Positions 1 through 5,241 of a DNA stretch of 5,241 nt are shown piece after piece; the first letter of the stretch is position 1, and every line of letters starts with the position of its first letter. The DNA lies in NCBI GenBank assembly GCA_023249695.1, contig JAHFCD010000212.1:1-5241 (forward strand). Direction: 5' to 3'. Both the position numbers and the translations under genes were made by a program. The notes below the pieces were generated by a model. It was not told the DNA's origin, made no database searches, and saw only the letters and a list, made by a program, of their open reading frames with translations. Source of the stretch: Elusimicrobiota bacterium (GTDB lineage Bacteria > Elusimicrobiota > Elusimicrobia > UBA1565 > UBA9628).

Positions 1-1420
1 CGTCGATCGTGCCGACGACGAGGGCCGCGCCGAACTGATGGACGAGGGGGATGACGGCCTCGAAGCGCTCCTCGCCGTCCTCGAGGTTGATCGAGTTGAG
101 GATGCACTTGCCGGGGGCGCGCTTGAGGGCCTCTTCCATGACCTTGTGGTCGGTGGAGTCGATCATGAAGGGGACCTTCACCTTCTTGACGGCCTTCTCG
201 AAGAACGCGATCAGGTCTTCCTTCTCGTCGCGGTCCGGGTTGGCGAGGCAGACGTCGATGATGTGGGCGCCGGCGCGGACCTGGTGGCGAGCGAGCTCGG
301 CGGCGGACTCGATTTCGCCGTTGACGATCAATTCCTTGAATTTTCGGGAACCGATCACGTTCGTGCGCTCGCCGACGATCAAGGGACGGCGATCCTCGTC
401 CAACGACAGGGATTCCATGCCGGACACGGAGGAACGGCGGGGTTTGTGCGCGCGGCGGGGGGGTTTGCCATTGACGGCTTCGGCGATCAAGCGGATGTGC
501 TCCGGCGTGGTGCCGCAGCAGCCGCCGACGATGTTGACCCAGCCTTCGTCGGCGAAGCGGGCGACCTTCTTGGCGACCATCGCGGGGCTTTCGTTGTAGA
601 CGCCGTTCTCGTCGGGCAGGCCGGCGTTGGGGTAGCAGATCGTGAACGCGCGCGTGAGCGAGGACAAGGTGCGCAGATGGTCCGTCATGAAGTCCGGCCC
701 CGTGGCGCAGTTCATGCCGATGGCGAGCAGGTCGAAGTGGGAGACGGCGTCGGCCAAGGCGGCGATGTCCTGGCCGCCGAGCATGGTGCCCATCGTCTCG
801 ATGGAGACGGACAGGATGATCGGGATCGAGCGGTTGGCCTCGCGGAAGGCGGCGTGCACGCCGTTGATCGACGCCTTGATGTTGATCGTGTCCTGCTGCG
901 TCTCGAGGAGGATCAGGTCGGCGCCGCCGTCGAGCAGGCCCAGCGCGGCTTCGTGGTAGCCCTCGAGGACCTCGTCATAGGTGATGCCGCCGGTGACGGA
1001 GATCGCCTTGGTGCCGGGGCCCAGGGAGCCGGCGACGAAACGGGGCTTGTCCTTGGTCGCGTGCTTGGCGGCGGCGGCGCGGCCGAGCTCGCAGGCCTTC
1101 TTGTTGATCTCGCGGGCCTTGTCCTGCAGGCCGTATTCGGCGAGGACGTGGCGGATCGCGCCGAAGGTGTTCGTCTCGATCATGTCCGCGCCGCAGGCGT
1201 AATACGCCTCGTGGACGTCCTGGATGACGTCGGGGCGAGTCAGGACGAGGTTCTCGTTGCAGCCTTCGAGGGCTTCGCCGCCGAAGTCGGCGGCCTTGAG
1301 GTCGCGGGCCTGGAGCATCGTGCCCATGCCGCCGTCGAGCACGAGGAGCCGGCGATGGAGGAGCTCGCGGAGCTCCTCTTCGCGGCCTCGGTCGGCGAAC
1401 GTCGGTTTGATGAGTGTCAT
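1..1420 (-). CDS. metH: Methionine synthase, cobalamin-dependent (MetH), N-terminal part; 3' end outside window
   Basis: The enzyme transfers the methyl group of 5-methyltetrahydrofolate to homocysteine through cobalamin, giving methionine and tetrahydrofolate in the cytoplasm. The window holds 473 codons. Residues about 20-325 are the homocysteine-binding barrel: it opens with [10 protein letters not shown] (27-35) and carries the three expected zinc ligands, Cys238 (GMNCATGP) and Cys301-Cys302 (VGGCCGTTP), spaced 63 residues apart as in E. coli MetH. After a basic linker the pterin-binding barrel begins near residue 344 (GERTN 350-354, [18 protein letters not shown] 443-449) and is cut by the window edge, so the cobalamin and any reactivation domains are not visible. 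I chose the ATG at 1420 because it leaves 24 residues before the first strand, close to the usual length; an in-frame ATG at 1444 would add eight residues and lies in a hairpin loop. Neither start has a clear Shine-Dalgarno. The gene has its own promoter and a probable riboswitch-attenuator. Identity is near certain; the start is less so. Confidence 0.96.
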   Translation of the reverse strand, partial: MTLIKPTFADRGREEELRELLHRRLLVLDGGMGTMLQARDLKAADFGGEALEGCNENLVLTRPDVIQDVHEAYYACGADMIETNTFGAIRHVLAEYGLQDKAREINKKACELGRAAAAKHATKDKPRFVAGSLGPGTKAISVTGGITYDEVLEGYHEAALGLLDGGADLILLETQQDTINIKASINGVHAAFREANRSIPIILSVSIETMGTMLGGQDIAALADAVSHFDLLAIGMNCATGPDFMTDHLRTLSSLTRAFTICYPNAGLPDENGVYNESPAMVAKKVARFADEGWVNIVGGCCGTTPEHIRLIAEAVNGKPPRRAHKPRRSSVSGMESLSLDEDRRPLIVGERTNVIGSRKFKELIVNGEIESAAELARHQVRAGAHIIDVCLANPDRDEKEDLIAFFEKAVKKVKVPFMIDSTDHKVMEEALKRAPGKCILNSINLEDGEERFEAVIPLVHQFGAALVVGTID

Positions 1421-1428
1421 GTAAATTG

Positions 1429-1454
1429 AAAAACCACGCCGCATGGCGTGGTTT
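1429..1454 (-). terminator. Intrinsic terminator in the metH leader (attenuator)
   Basis: In the minus-strand RNA, arm AAACCACGCC (1454-1445) pairs perfectly with GGCGUGGUUU (1440-1431) around the four-base loop AUGC. It is preceded by a purine-rich stretch (GAAAGAAA) and followed by U-rich sequence (UUUUU at 1433-1429, then CAAUUU). This is a textbook Rho-independent terminator. It lies downstream of the metH -10 box and only 10 nt before the metH ATG, so it would stop metH's own transcripts; that position makes it an attenuator rather than a simple end for the upstream gene. GGCG at 1462-1459 can pair with CGCC at 1448-1445 inside the left arm, a possible but short antiterminator. The loop also contains an in-frame AUG (1444-1442), so an effect on translation is an alternative reading. 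Confidence 0.75.
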
Positions 1455-1460
1455 CTTTCG

Positions 1461-1510
1461 CCGTTTTAGCTCCCATTAGGCCTGGGGCAATCGGGCTCAA
1501 ATCCTCGCCT
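1461..1510 (-). promoter_or_regulatory. Candidate SAM-II-like riboswitch aptamer upstream of metH
   Basis: Seen in the minus-strand RNA, in order: GAUUUG (1503-1498), CCCG then AUUGC (1495-1487), and GCUAAAACGG (1470-1461). These match, in order, the conserved core of SAM-II aptamers as I recall it (GAUUUG, CCG, UUGC, GCUAAAA, GG). The pseudoknot helix can form: CCG (1494-1492) with CGG (1463-1461), and GC (1488-1487) with GC (1470-1469), leaving U·U and U-A contacts where SAM-II holds its ligand. The first stem P1 is weak: AGGC (1510-1507) with GCCU (1481-1478), a 2x2 mismatch, then GG with CC. The predicted transcription start falls only a few bases upstream, so the aptamer would sit at the mRNA 5' end, followed by a terminator and metH. 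Context strongly favours a SAM switch; the imperfect P1 means it could be a divergent variant or chance resemblance. Confidence 0.5.
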
Positions 1511-1521
1511 GCGACGACGAT

Positions 1522-1527
1522 AGTATA
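1522..1527 (-). promoter_or_regulatory. Probable metH promoter, -10 box TATACT
   Basis: TATACT on the minus strand (1527-1522) matches five of six bases of the sigma-70 -10 consensus and stands out in GC-rich surroundings. Transcription would start near 1515, giving a leader of about 95 nt that begins just before the riboswitch candidate. The hexamer 17 bp upstream (TAGCGC) is a poor -35 match, and the box begins 21 bp after the stop codon of the upstream gene. A similar box precedes the gene at 1548-2420. Confidence 0.55.
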
Positions 1528-1547
1528 GCGTTTCGGCCGCTTCGGCG

Positions 1548-2420
1548 CTAGGGGTGCTCCGGCGGGCCCGCGCGCTCCTGCTTGAGGATCAGCTCCTGGA
1601 AATCCTGGCGGCTGCGCAGCGAGTCGAAGTCCTCGTCCTTGGCGGCCTTGCCGGCGAAGCGCTCGTCCCGCTTGACCGCGGCGAGCAGCTCGCGCAGCGA
1701 GTCGTCGATGCGCCCGTTGAGCGCCAGCATCGCGGCGTAATGGTACCGCGTGGCGCCGACCTCGGGCGCCGTCCGGGCGCCGATCTCGGTCTCGGCCAGC
1801 GCGCCGGCGAGGTCGCCGTTGTTGTAGAGGAGGCGCCCGTTGGTCGTGTGGGCGCGGCCGCGCTCGGAGCGGGCGCTCGCGTTGAAGATGCGGGTCAGCT
1901 GGAATTTATAGCGGTCGCGCTCGCCGACCTTTTCATAGACCATCAGCGCGCAGGTGCTCAGGGGATTATAGTGCGTCCAGCCCCAGCGCCATGCCTGCGC
2001 GTCGGGCCAGGCGCCGGGCCGCGCCTCGAGGATCGCCGTGGACCGGATCACCTCGGCCGAGCCCGGGGACACGACGGGCTCGGCGTCGCGAAGCTGCTCG
2101 CTGAAGCCGGGCCGGTCGTAGCCGGCTTTCCGCAGGCTCTTGCGGATGGCCGCGAAGGCGGGCCGGTCGAAGGTGCCGGCGCCGTCGGCCTCGAGCACCC
2201 AGCGCGTCACGACCTCCGGCTTCTGCGTGCCGATGCTCAGCGTGCCGATGCGCGACGTGACCGGTTCCCCGTAGAGGGCCTGGCCCAGCATCGGATACGC
2301 GTAGCGCTCGATGGCCACGGAGCAGGCGTCGTTCCAGCCGACGATCCGGTATTCCTCGCGCTCGATGTCGAGCGCGGCAGCCGGGGCGGCGAGGAGCAGG
2401 CAGGCGAGTAGGGCGCGCAC
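1548..2420 (-). CDS. Exported protein with C-terminal TPR-like repeats, function unknown
   Basis: I do not recognise a specific family. With a GTG start at 2420 the product is 290 residues and opens with a clean Sec signal peptide (VRALLACLLLAAPAAA, cleavage near residue 16), so it is probably periplasmic. The middle region, about residues 20-185, has no motif I can name; it holds two cysteines (Cys33 in NDAC, and one in STCALMVYEKV) that could form a disulfide. Residues about 190-250 form two TPR-like helical pairs (GRLLYNNGDLAGALAE and YAAMLALNGRIDDSLREL), followed by DEDFDSLRSRQDFQELI, a closing motif common after TPR repeats. An in-frame ATG at 2465 would add a proline-rich stretch before the signal peptide and would place the TATACT box inside the gene, so I prefer 2420. 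It ends just before the metH promoter and shares its strand, with no clear terminator of its own between them. Confidence 0.8.
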   Translation of the reverse strand: MRALLACLLLAAPAAALDIEREEYRIVGWNDACSVAIERYAYPMLGQALYGEPVTSRIGTLSIGTQKPEVVTRWVLEADGAGTFDRPAFAAIRKSLRKAGYDRPGFSEQLRDAEPVVSPGSAEVIRSTAILEARPGAWPDAQAWRWGWTHYNPLSTCALMVYEKVGERDRYKFQLTRIFNASARSERGRAHTTNGRLLYNNGDLAGALAETEIGARTAPEVGATRYHYAAMLALNGRIDDSLRELLAAVKRDERFAGKAAKDEDFDSLRSRQDFQELILKQERAGPPEHP

Positions 2421-2427
2421 GGTGATG

Positions 2428-2433
2428 AGTATA
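2428..2433 (-). promoter_or_regulatory. -10 box TATACT for the TPR-like gene; leaderless arrangement
   Basis: TATACT (2433-2428, minus strand) is followed by exactly seven bases, CATCACC, and then the GTG at 2420. A start of transcription at the usual distance would coincide with the GTG, giving a leaderless mRNA; no Shine-Dalgarno is present. The hexamer 17 bp upstream, TGGCCT, matches three of six -35 consensus bases. Confidence 0.5.
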
Positions 2434-2474
2434 ACAGGACGCGGAGCCTCAGGCCAGGGCGCCAAGCTCCTCGG

Positions 2475-2798
2475 TCAGAACGGCGGCAGAAACGGGGGGA
2501 GCAGCGGCGGCGGCAGGAGGACCGGATCCATGTCGGCCGGCGGCTCGACCGCCGGGGGGTCCATGACCGGAGGCGGGAGAGGCGGCGCGCACAGCTCATC
2601 CCACACGTTGTCCTGGCGAGGGTGGGTCCGTTCCCTCTCCGCGTCGCGTTCGTCCTTGGCCGCTTCTTTCGCGCATTTGGCGGATAAGCGGAGCGCTTCC
2701 TTTTCGTATTTTTTCTGAGCGTTGTCCGCGGCCGCCGCCGGCCGGGGGGCGAGAGCGACCATCACGAGGCCCGTCGCGAGCGTCAATCGGATCATCAT
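2475..2798 (-). CDS. Small exported proline-rich protein, function unknown
   Basis: A 107-residue product I cannot assign to a family. Residues 1 to about 23 are a Sec signal peptide (MIRLTLATGLVMVALA, then an Ala-rich cleavage region ending PAAAAD). Residues about 25-60 are strongly charged and helical (QKKYEKEALRL, KEAAKDERDAERER), with one cysteine in SAKCAKEA and a second in DELCAPP. The last 35 or so residues are almost entirely proline, leucine and acidic residues, ending in LLPPFLPPF, so the tail is probably extended or disordered. A strong Shine-Dalgarno, GGAGG at 2808-2804, lies 5 nt before the ATG at 2798 (8 nt before a second ATG at 2795), which supports real translation. The stop lies 54 bp before the preferred start of the next gene. 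The signal peptide and ribosome site argue for a genuine gene; the low-complexity tail gives little functional information. Confidence 0.7.
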   Translation of the reverse strand: MMIRLTLATGLVMVALAPRPAAAADNAQKKYEKEALRLSAKCAKEAAKDERDAERERTHPRQDNVWDELCAPPLPPPVMDPPAVEPPADMDPVLLPPPLLPPFLPPF

Positions 2799-2820
2799 GG
2801 CTGCCTCCGTCGTCGCTCAT

Positions 2821-2826
2821 GATATA
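2821..2826 (-). promoter_or_regulatory. Possible -10 box TATATC for the small exported protein gene
   Basis: TATATC on the minus strand (2826-2821) lies 22 bp before the ATG at 2798, so a transcript starting near 2814 would carry a short leader that includes the GGAGG at 2808-2804. The hexamer 17 bp upstream, GTGTGA, matches three of six -35 positions. A strong hairpin terminator lies just upstream, so the gene probably needs a promoter of its own here. Confidence 0.4.
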
Positions 2827-2867
2827 GCACGGACGACGGAGAATCACACCCCAATTTCGGGTGAACG

Positions 2868-2902
2868 ATTCCCCCGGCCGCTCCGACGGCGGCCGGGGGA
2901 AT
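2868..2902 (-). terminator. Strong hairpin, likely terminator of the VOC gene
   Basis: ATTCCCCCGGCCG (2868-2880) is perfectly complementary to CGGCCGGGGGAAT (2890-2902) around a nine-base loop. The hairpin begins 10 bp after the stop codon of the VOC gene at 2913, the normal place for a terminator. On the minus strand the sequence after the stem (CGTTCACCC) is not U-rich, so it is not a canonical intrinsic terminator; it could stop polymerase weakly or protect the mRNA 3' end. Confidence 0.65.
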
Positions 2903-2912
2903 ATTCCTTGGC

Positions 2913-3392
2913 CTATTTCCGGCCGGCGAACGCCTGGTTCGCCCACTCCGCGGCGCCTTTCTTCATCTCCTCGGGCGTGACGTCCTTGACGTGGGTGAGG
3001 ATGCCCCAGCTGTAGCCGAACGGGTCGATGACGCGGCCGTAGCGGTCGCCCCAGAACGCGTCTTTGGGCTGCTCGGCGGCCTTGGCGCCGGCGGCCACGG
3101 CCTGCTGGTAGACGGCGTCCGCGTCCGGGACGTACAGGTTCAGCGAGAAGCAGGCGGCGCCGGCGGTTTCGGCGGACTTGTGCTCGGGATAGGCGGGATT
3201 TTCCTCGCCGAGCATGAAGACCGAGCCGCCGATCTTGAGCTCCGCGTGCATGACCTTGCCGTCCGAGCCTTCGAGCAGCAGCCTTTCCTGCGCGCCGAAC
3301 GCCTTCTTGTAGAATGCGATCGCCTTGCGCGCGTCCTTGTAGACGAGCGCGGGCGTCAGCGTGTTGTAGCCTTCCGGAATGTATTTGGTCAT
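2913..3392 (-). CDS. VOC-superfamily (glyoxalase/PhnB-like) protein
   Basis: A complete 159-residue protein of the PhnB-like branch of the vicinal oxygen chelate fold, which also contains glyoxalase I, bleomycin-resistance proteins and dioxygenases. It shows two beta-alpha-beta modules. The first has the typical opening EGYNTLTPALVYKDA and AIAFYKKAFGA (7-34) and then the HAELKIGG strand, with His49 and Glu51 as possible metal ligands. The second carries FWGDRYGRVIDPFGYSW (113-129). Many relatives have His in the DPFGH position; here it is Tyr127. The C-terminus (THVKDVTPEEMKKG) is also typical. Substrate cannot be inferred; these proteins are usually cytosolic and no signal peptide is visible. 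The start at 3392 is well supported: AGGAGG at 3405-3400 sits 7 nt upstream. TAATCT at 3430-3425 is a possible -10 box without a good -35. A hairpin follows the stop, so it is probably monocistronic. Confidence 0.92.
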   Translation of the reverse strand: MTKYIPEGYNTLTPALVYKDARKAIAFYKKAFGAQERLLLEGSDGKVMHAELKIGGSVFMLGEENPAYPEHKSAETAGAACFSLNLYVPDADAVYQQAVAAGAKAAEQPKDAFWGDRYGRVIDPFGYSWGILTHVKDVTPEEMKKGAAEWANQAFAGRK

Positions 3393-3516
3393 GTGGGGTC
3401 CTCCTGGGATTTTAAACCGGCGACAGATTAGCGCACCGCGAGGCCGGAGGCTATGGACGGCGTGTCACGCTCTCGCGACGGCGCCCGGCGGGGCCTCCCG
3501 GTTCTTGCGCCCTCAT

Positions 3517-3530
3517 TTCCAACGTTGGAA
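3517..3530. promoter_or_regulatory. Perfect 14-bp palindrome, candidate operator
   Basis: TTCCAACGTTGGAA reads identically on both strands with no spacer. It lies in the 220-bp divergent gap between the VOC gene (start 3392, minus) and the exported LPP20-like gene (start 3613, plus), about 83-96 bp upstream of the latter's start. A gapless dyad of this length fits a dimeric DNA-binding regulator better than an RNA hairpin, since there is no loop. It is AT-richer than its surroundings. Which gene it would control, and the regulator, are unknown. Confidence 0.4.
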
Positions 3531-3576
3531 GCGTCGTGACGAATAGGGAGCGGGCGCGGCCGCCCGTCCACGCCCC

Positions 3577-3605
3577 TTGATTTGTTCCGGTTCCCGGCCC
3601 AAACT
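3577..3605 (+). promoter_or_regulatory. Candidate promoter (TTGATT, 17 bp, CAAACT) for the LPP20-like gene
   Basis: TTGATT (3577-3582) matches four of six -35 bases and is separated by 17 bp from CAAACT (3600-3605), a weak -10 that keeps the key A at position 2 and T at position 6. Seven bases then lead to the ATG at 3613, so the transcript would begin at or next to the start codon. No Shine-Dalgarno is present. The spacing is identical to that of the -10 box and GTG at 2433-2418. Confidence 0.45.
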
Positions 3606-3612
3606 AGCGGTC

Positions 3613-4742
3613 ATGCCCGCGCGCGCGCTCCGGTTCGTTCCGCTCCTGCTTCTCGCCGCCGTTTCCGCCGCGGCGAAGGAGGACTGCGTTCCTCCCGCCT
3701 TTTACACGAGCCTGCCGCGCGACCGGGAATGGTTCTATGGCGTCGCGCGCGATCCCGACACGGACAAGGCGCGCGACCAGGCCCTGCGCAACCTCGCCAA
3801 GCAGGTCGGCGGCGAGGTCGAGGGCTGGCCGAAGGAGAAGGTCGCGGCGGTCGCCGGTCCGTGCCGGGACAAGTGGGAGGTGGCCGCGAGCGTGGGCAAG
3901 CTCCTGCCGCGCAGCTCGCTGCTGGCCGGCTGGGAGCAGGACGATTTCGAGCGCTGCGCGGGCTTCAGCTACGTCCTCGTGCGCGTCGAGAAGGAGAGGG
4001 TCGAGCGCTTCATGAGCGGAAGCGCCGCGTTCAAGAAGGACGTGGCCGCGGCCCTGTCCAAGCGGCTGGCCAAGGTCGAGGCGGCGGTGGACGACCTGAC
4101 CGCGCGCGTCGAGCGCCTGGAGAAGGGCCTGCGGGCGCTCCCGGCGGCCGGCGAGGCCGCGGGCACGGAGATCGCCCGGACGGTCACGCGGGTGCGCTCC
4201 GCGATCAAGTCGGGCAAGCCGCGGGCCGAGGTGGAGAGGACGCTCGCCGCGGCGGAGGACGCCTACTCGAAGCTCGAGGAGCGCATGAAAAAATATCAGG
4301 ACGGCCATGACGCGGCCGAACAGGCGCGCCTGGCCGCGCTGCGCGCCGCGCGGGCGCCGGAGCTCAAGGAGAAGCTCGCCGCGGTCGCGAGCGGCCGGTG
4401 GGGCTATGCCGAGGCCGGGGCGATCATCGGCTTTTACAACGACGCGAAGGACTACGAGGGCCTGCGCGGATTCTCGCGGTCCCTGCTCGCGCGGCCCGAT
4501 CTCAAGAAGCTCGACGGGCACGACGACTTCGTCGCGTACATGGGGTTCGTCGCGGACCTGTCCCTCAAGGACGAGGCCGCGATCCTGGCCGACGGCGAGA
4601 CCTTCCTGAAAAAATATCCGGCGAGCGGGATGTTCGAGGCCGTGAAGGCGCTGCTCGACGGGACCATCGCGATGTCCCGCATGCCCAAGCCCGCCGCCGC
4701 GCCGTCCGCGCCCGAAGCCGCCGGGCCCGAGCCCTGCGTCGA

Positions 4743-4746
<4 letters not shown>
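3613..4746 (+). CDS. Exported LPP20-like protein with coiled coil and TPR-like tail
   Basis: A 377-residue product with a Sec signal peptide (ALRFVPLLLLAAVSAAA), probably periplasmic or envelope-bound; no lipobox cysteine is visible. Residues about 33-135 resemble the LPP20 lipoprotein domain: EWFYGVARDP (from residue 39), then an ARDQALRNLAKQV helix and a strand-rich end, FSYVLVRVEKE. This domain occurs in outer-envelope proteins of unknown mechanism. A coiled coil follows at about 147-175 (LAKVEAAVDDLTARVERLEKGL), then a long charged helical region. The tail contains a TPR-like hairpin around FLKKYPASGMFEAVKALLDG (from about 331) and a short Ala/Pro-rich end. The in-frame TTG at 3577 would put polar residues before the signal peptide and lies in the proposed -35 box, so ATG 3613 is preferred. 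The gene converges on recG with a 4-bp overlap at the stops. The LPP20 assignment is by motif resemblance only. Confidence 0.82.

Positions 4747-5241
<495 letters not shown>

Noticed and set aside
38..1429. Long plus-strand open frame of 463 codons opposite metH
   Set aside because: It is the antisense shadow of metH: the minus-strand frame carries the zinc-site cysteines and pterin-domain motifs at correct spacing, whereas this frame is a low-complexity Gly/Ala/Asp/Val product typical of GC-rich antisense frames.
1459..1510. SAH riboswitch reading of the metH leader
   Set aside because: Fragments resemble the SAH class (CGAGGA, CCCAGGC, AACGGCG), and SAH switches do occur near metH, but the required P1 complement of CGAG (CUCG) is missing after CAGG and the GAGCGC/GCGCUC pseudoknot cannot form. 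The SAM-II core explains more of the sequence.
1554..2411. Plus-strand open frame of 285 codons opposite the TPR-like gene
   Set aside because: Same GC-driven antisense effect; the minus-strand product has a signal peptide, a promoter box and TPR-like repeats, and this one has no recognisable feature.
3551..3566. Short hairpin CGGGCG / CGCCCG with a four-base loop upstream of the LPP20-like promoter
   Set aside because: A 6-bp all-GC inverted repeat is expected by chance in sequence this GC-rich, and there is no U-tract or other context to support a function.
3577..3612. Upstream TTG start for the LPP20-like protein
   Set aside because: It would place a polar stretch (ICSGSRPKLAV) before the signal peptide, and the TTG is part of the proposed -35 hexamer.
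3604..4521. Minus-strand open frame of 305 codons opposite the LPP20-like gene
   Set aside because: Composition is Arg/Leu/Ala-rich antisense sequence without motifs; the plus-strand frame has a signal peptide, a domain resemblance and a coiled coil.

Overview
This is a high-GC bacterial window with six protein-coding genes and short intergenic gaps. The organism looks Gram-negative: three proteins have Sec-type signal peptides, and one resembles LPP20-family envelope proteins. I cannot name the phylum from the sequence. The metH type (a [15 protein letters not shown] pterin-domain signature) and the several unassignable secreted proteins would fit an environmental lineage known mainly from metagenomes, but that is inference.

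Layout. Minus strand, read right to left: the C-terminal end of recG (4743-5241, runs off the right edge); then, after a plus-strand gene, a PhnB-like VOC protein (2913-3392), a small secreted proline-rich protein (2475-2798), a secreted TPR-like protein (1548-2420), and the N-terminal 473 codons of metH (1-1420, runs off the left edge). The only plus-strand gene (3613-4746) encodes an exported protein with an LPP20-like region, a coiled coil and a TPR-like tail. It converges on recG so tightly that one CTAG tetranucleotide supplies both stop codons.

Regulation is the most interesting part. The 127-bp gap ahead of metH holds, in order, a TATACT -10 box, a roughly 50-nt segment with the core sequence and pseudoknot pairing of a SAM-II-type aptamer, and an excellent intrinsic terminator ending 10 nt before the metH ATG. 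This reads as a SAM-responsive attenuator of methionine synthase: MetH makes methionine, the precursor of SAM, so SAM would switch the gene off. The first paired stem (P1) is imperfect, so this would be a divergent member or a relative of the class.

Two exported-protein genes (1548-2420 and 3613-4746) have a -10-like hexamer exactly 7 nt before the best start codon and no Shine-Dalgarno, which suggests leaderless mRNAs. Two others (2475-2798 and 2913-3392) have strong Shine-Dalgarno sites, so the genome appears to use both modes. A perfect 14-bp palindrome lies in the divergent gap between the VOC gene and the LPP20-like gene and may be an operator. I see no tRNA, rRNA, CRISPR array, insertion sequence or phage gene.
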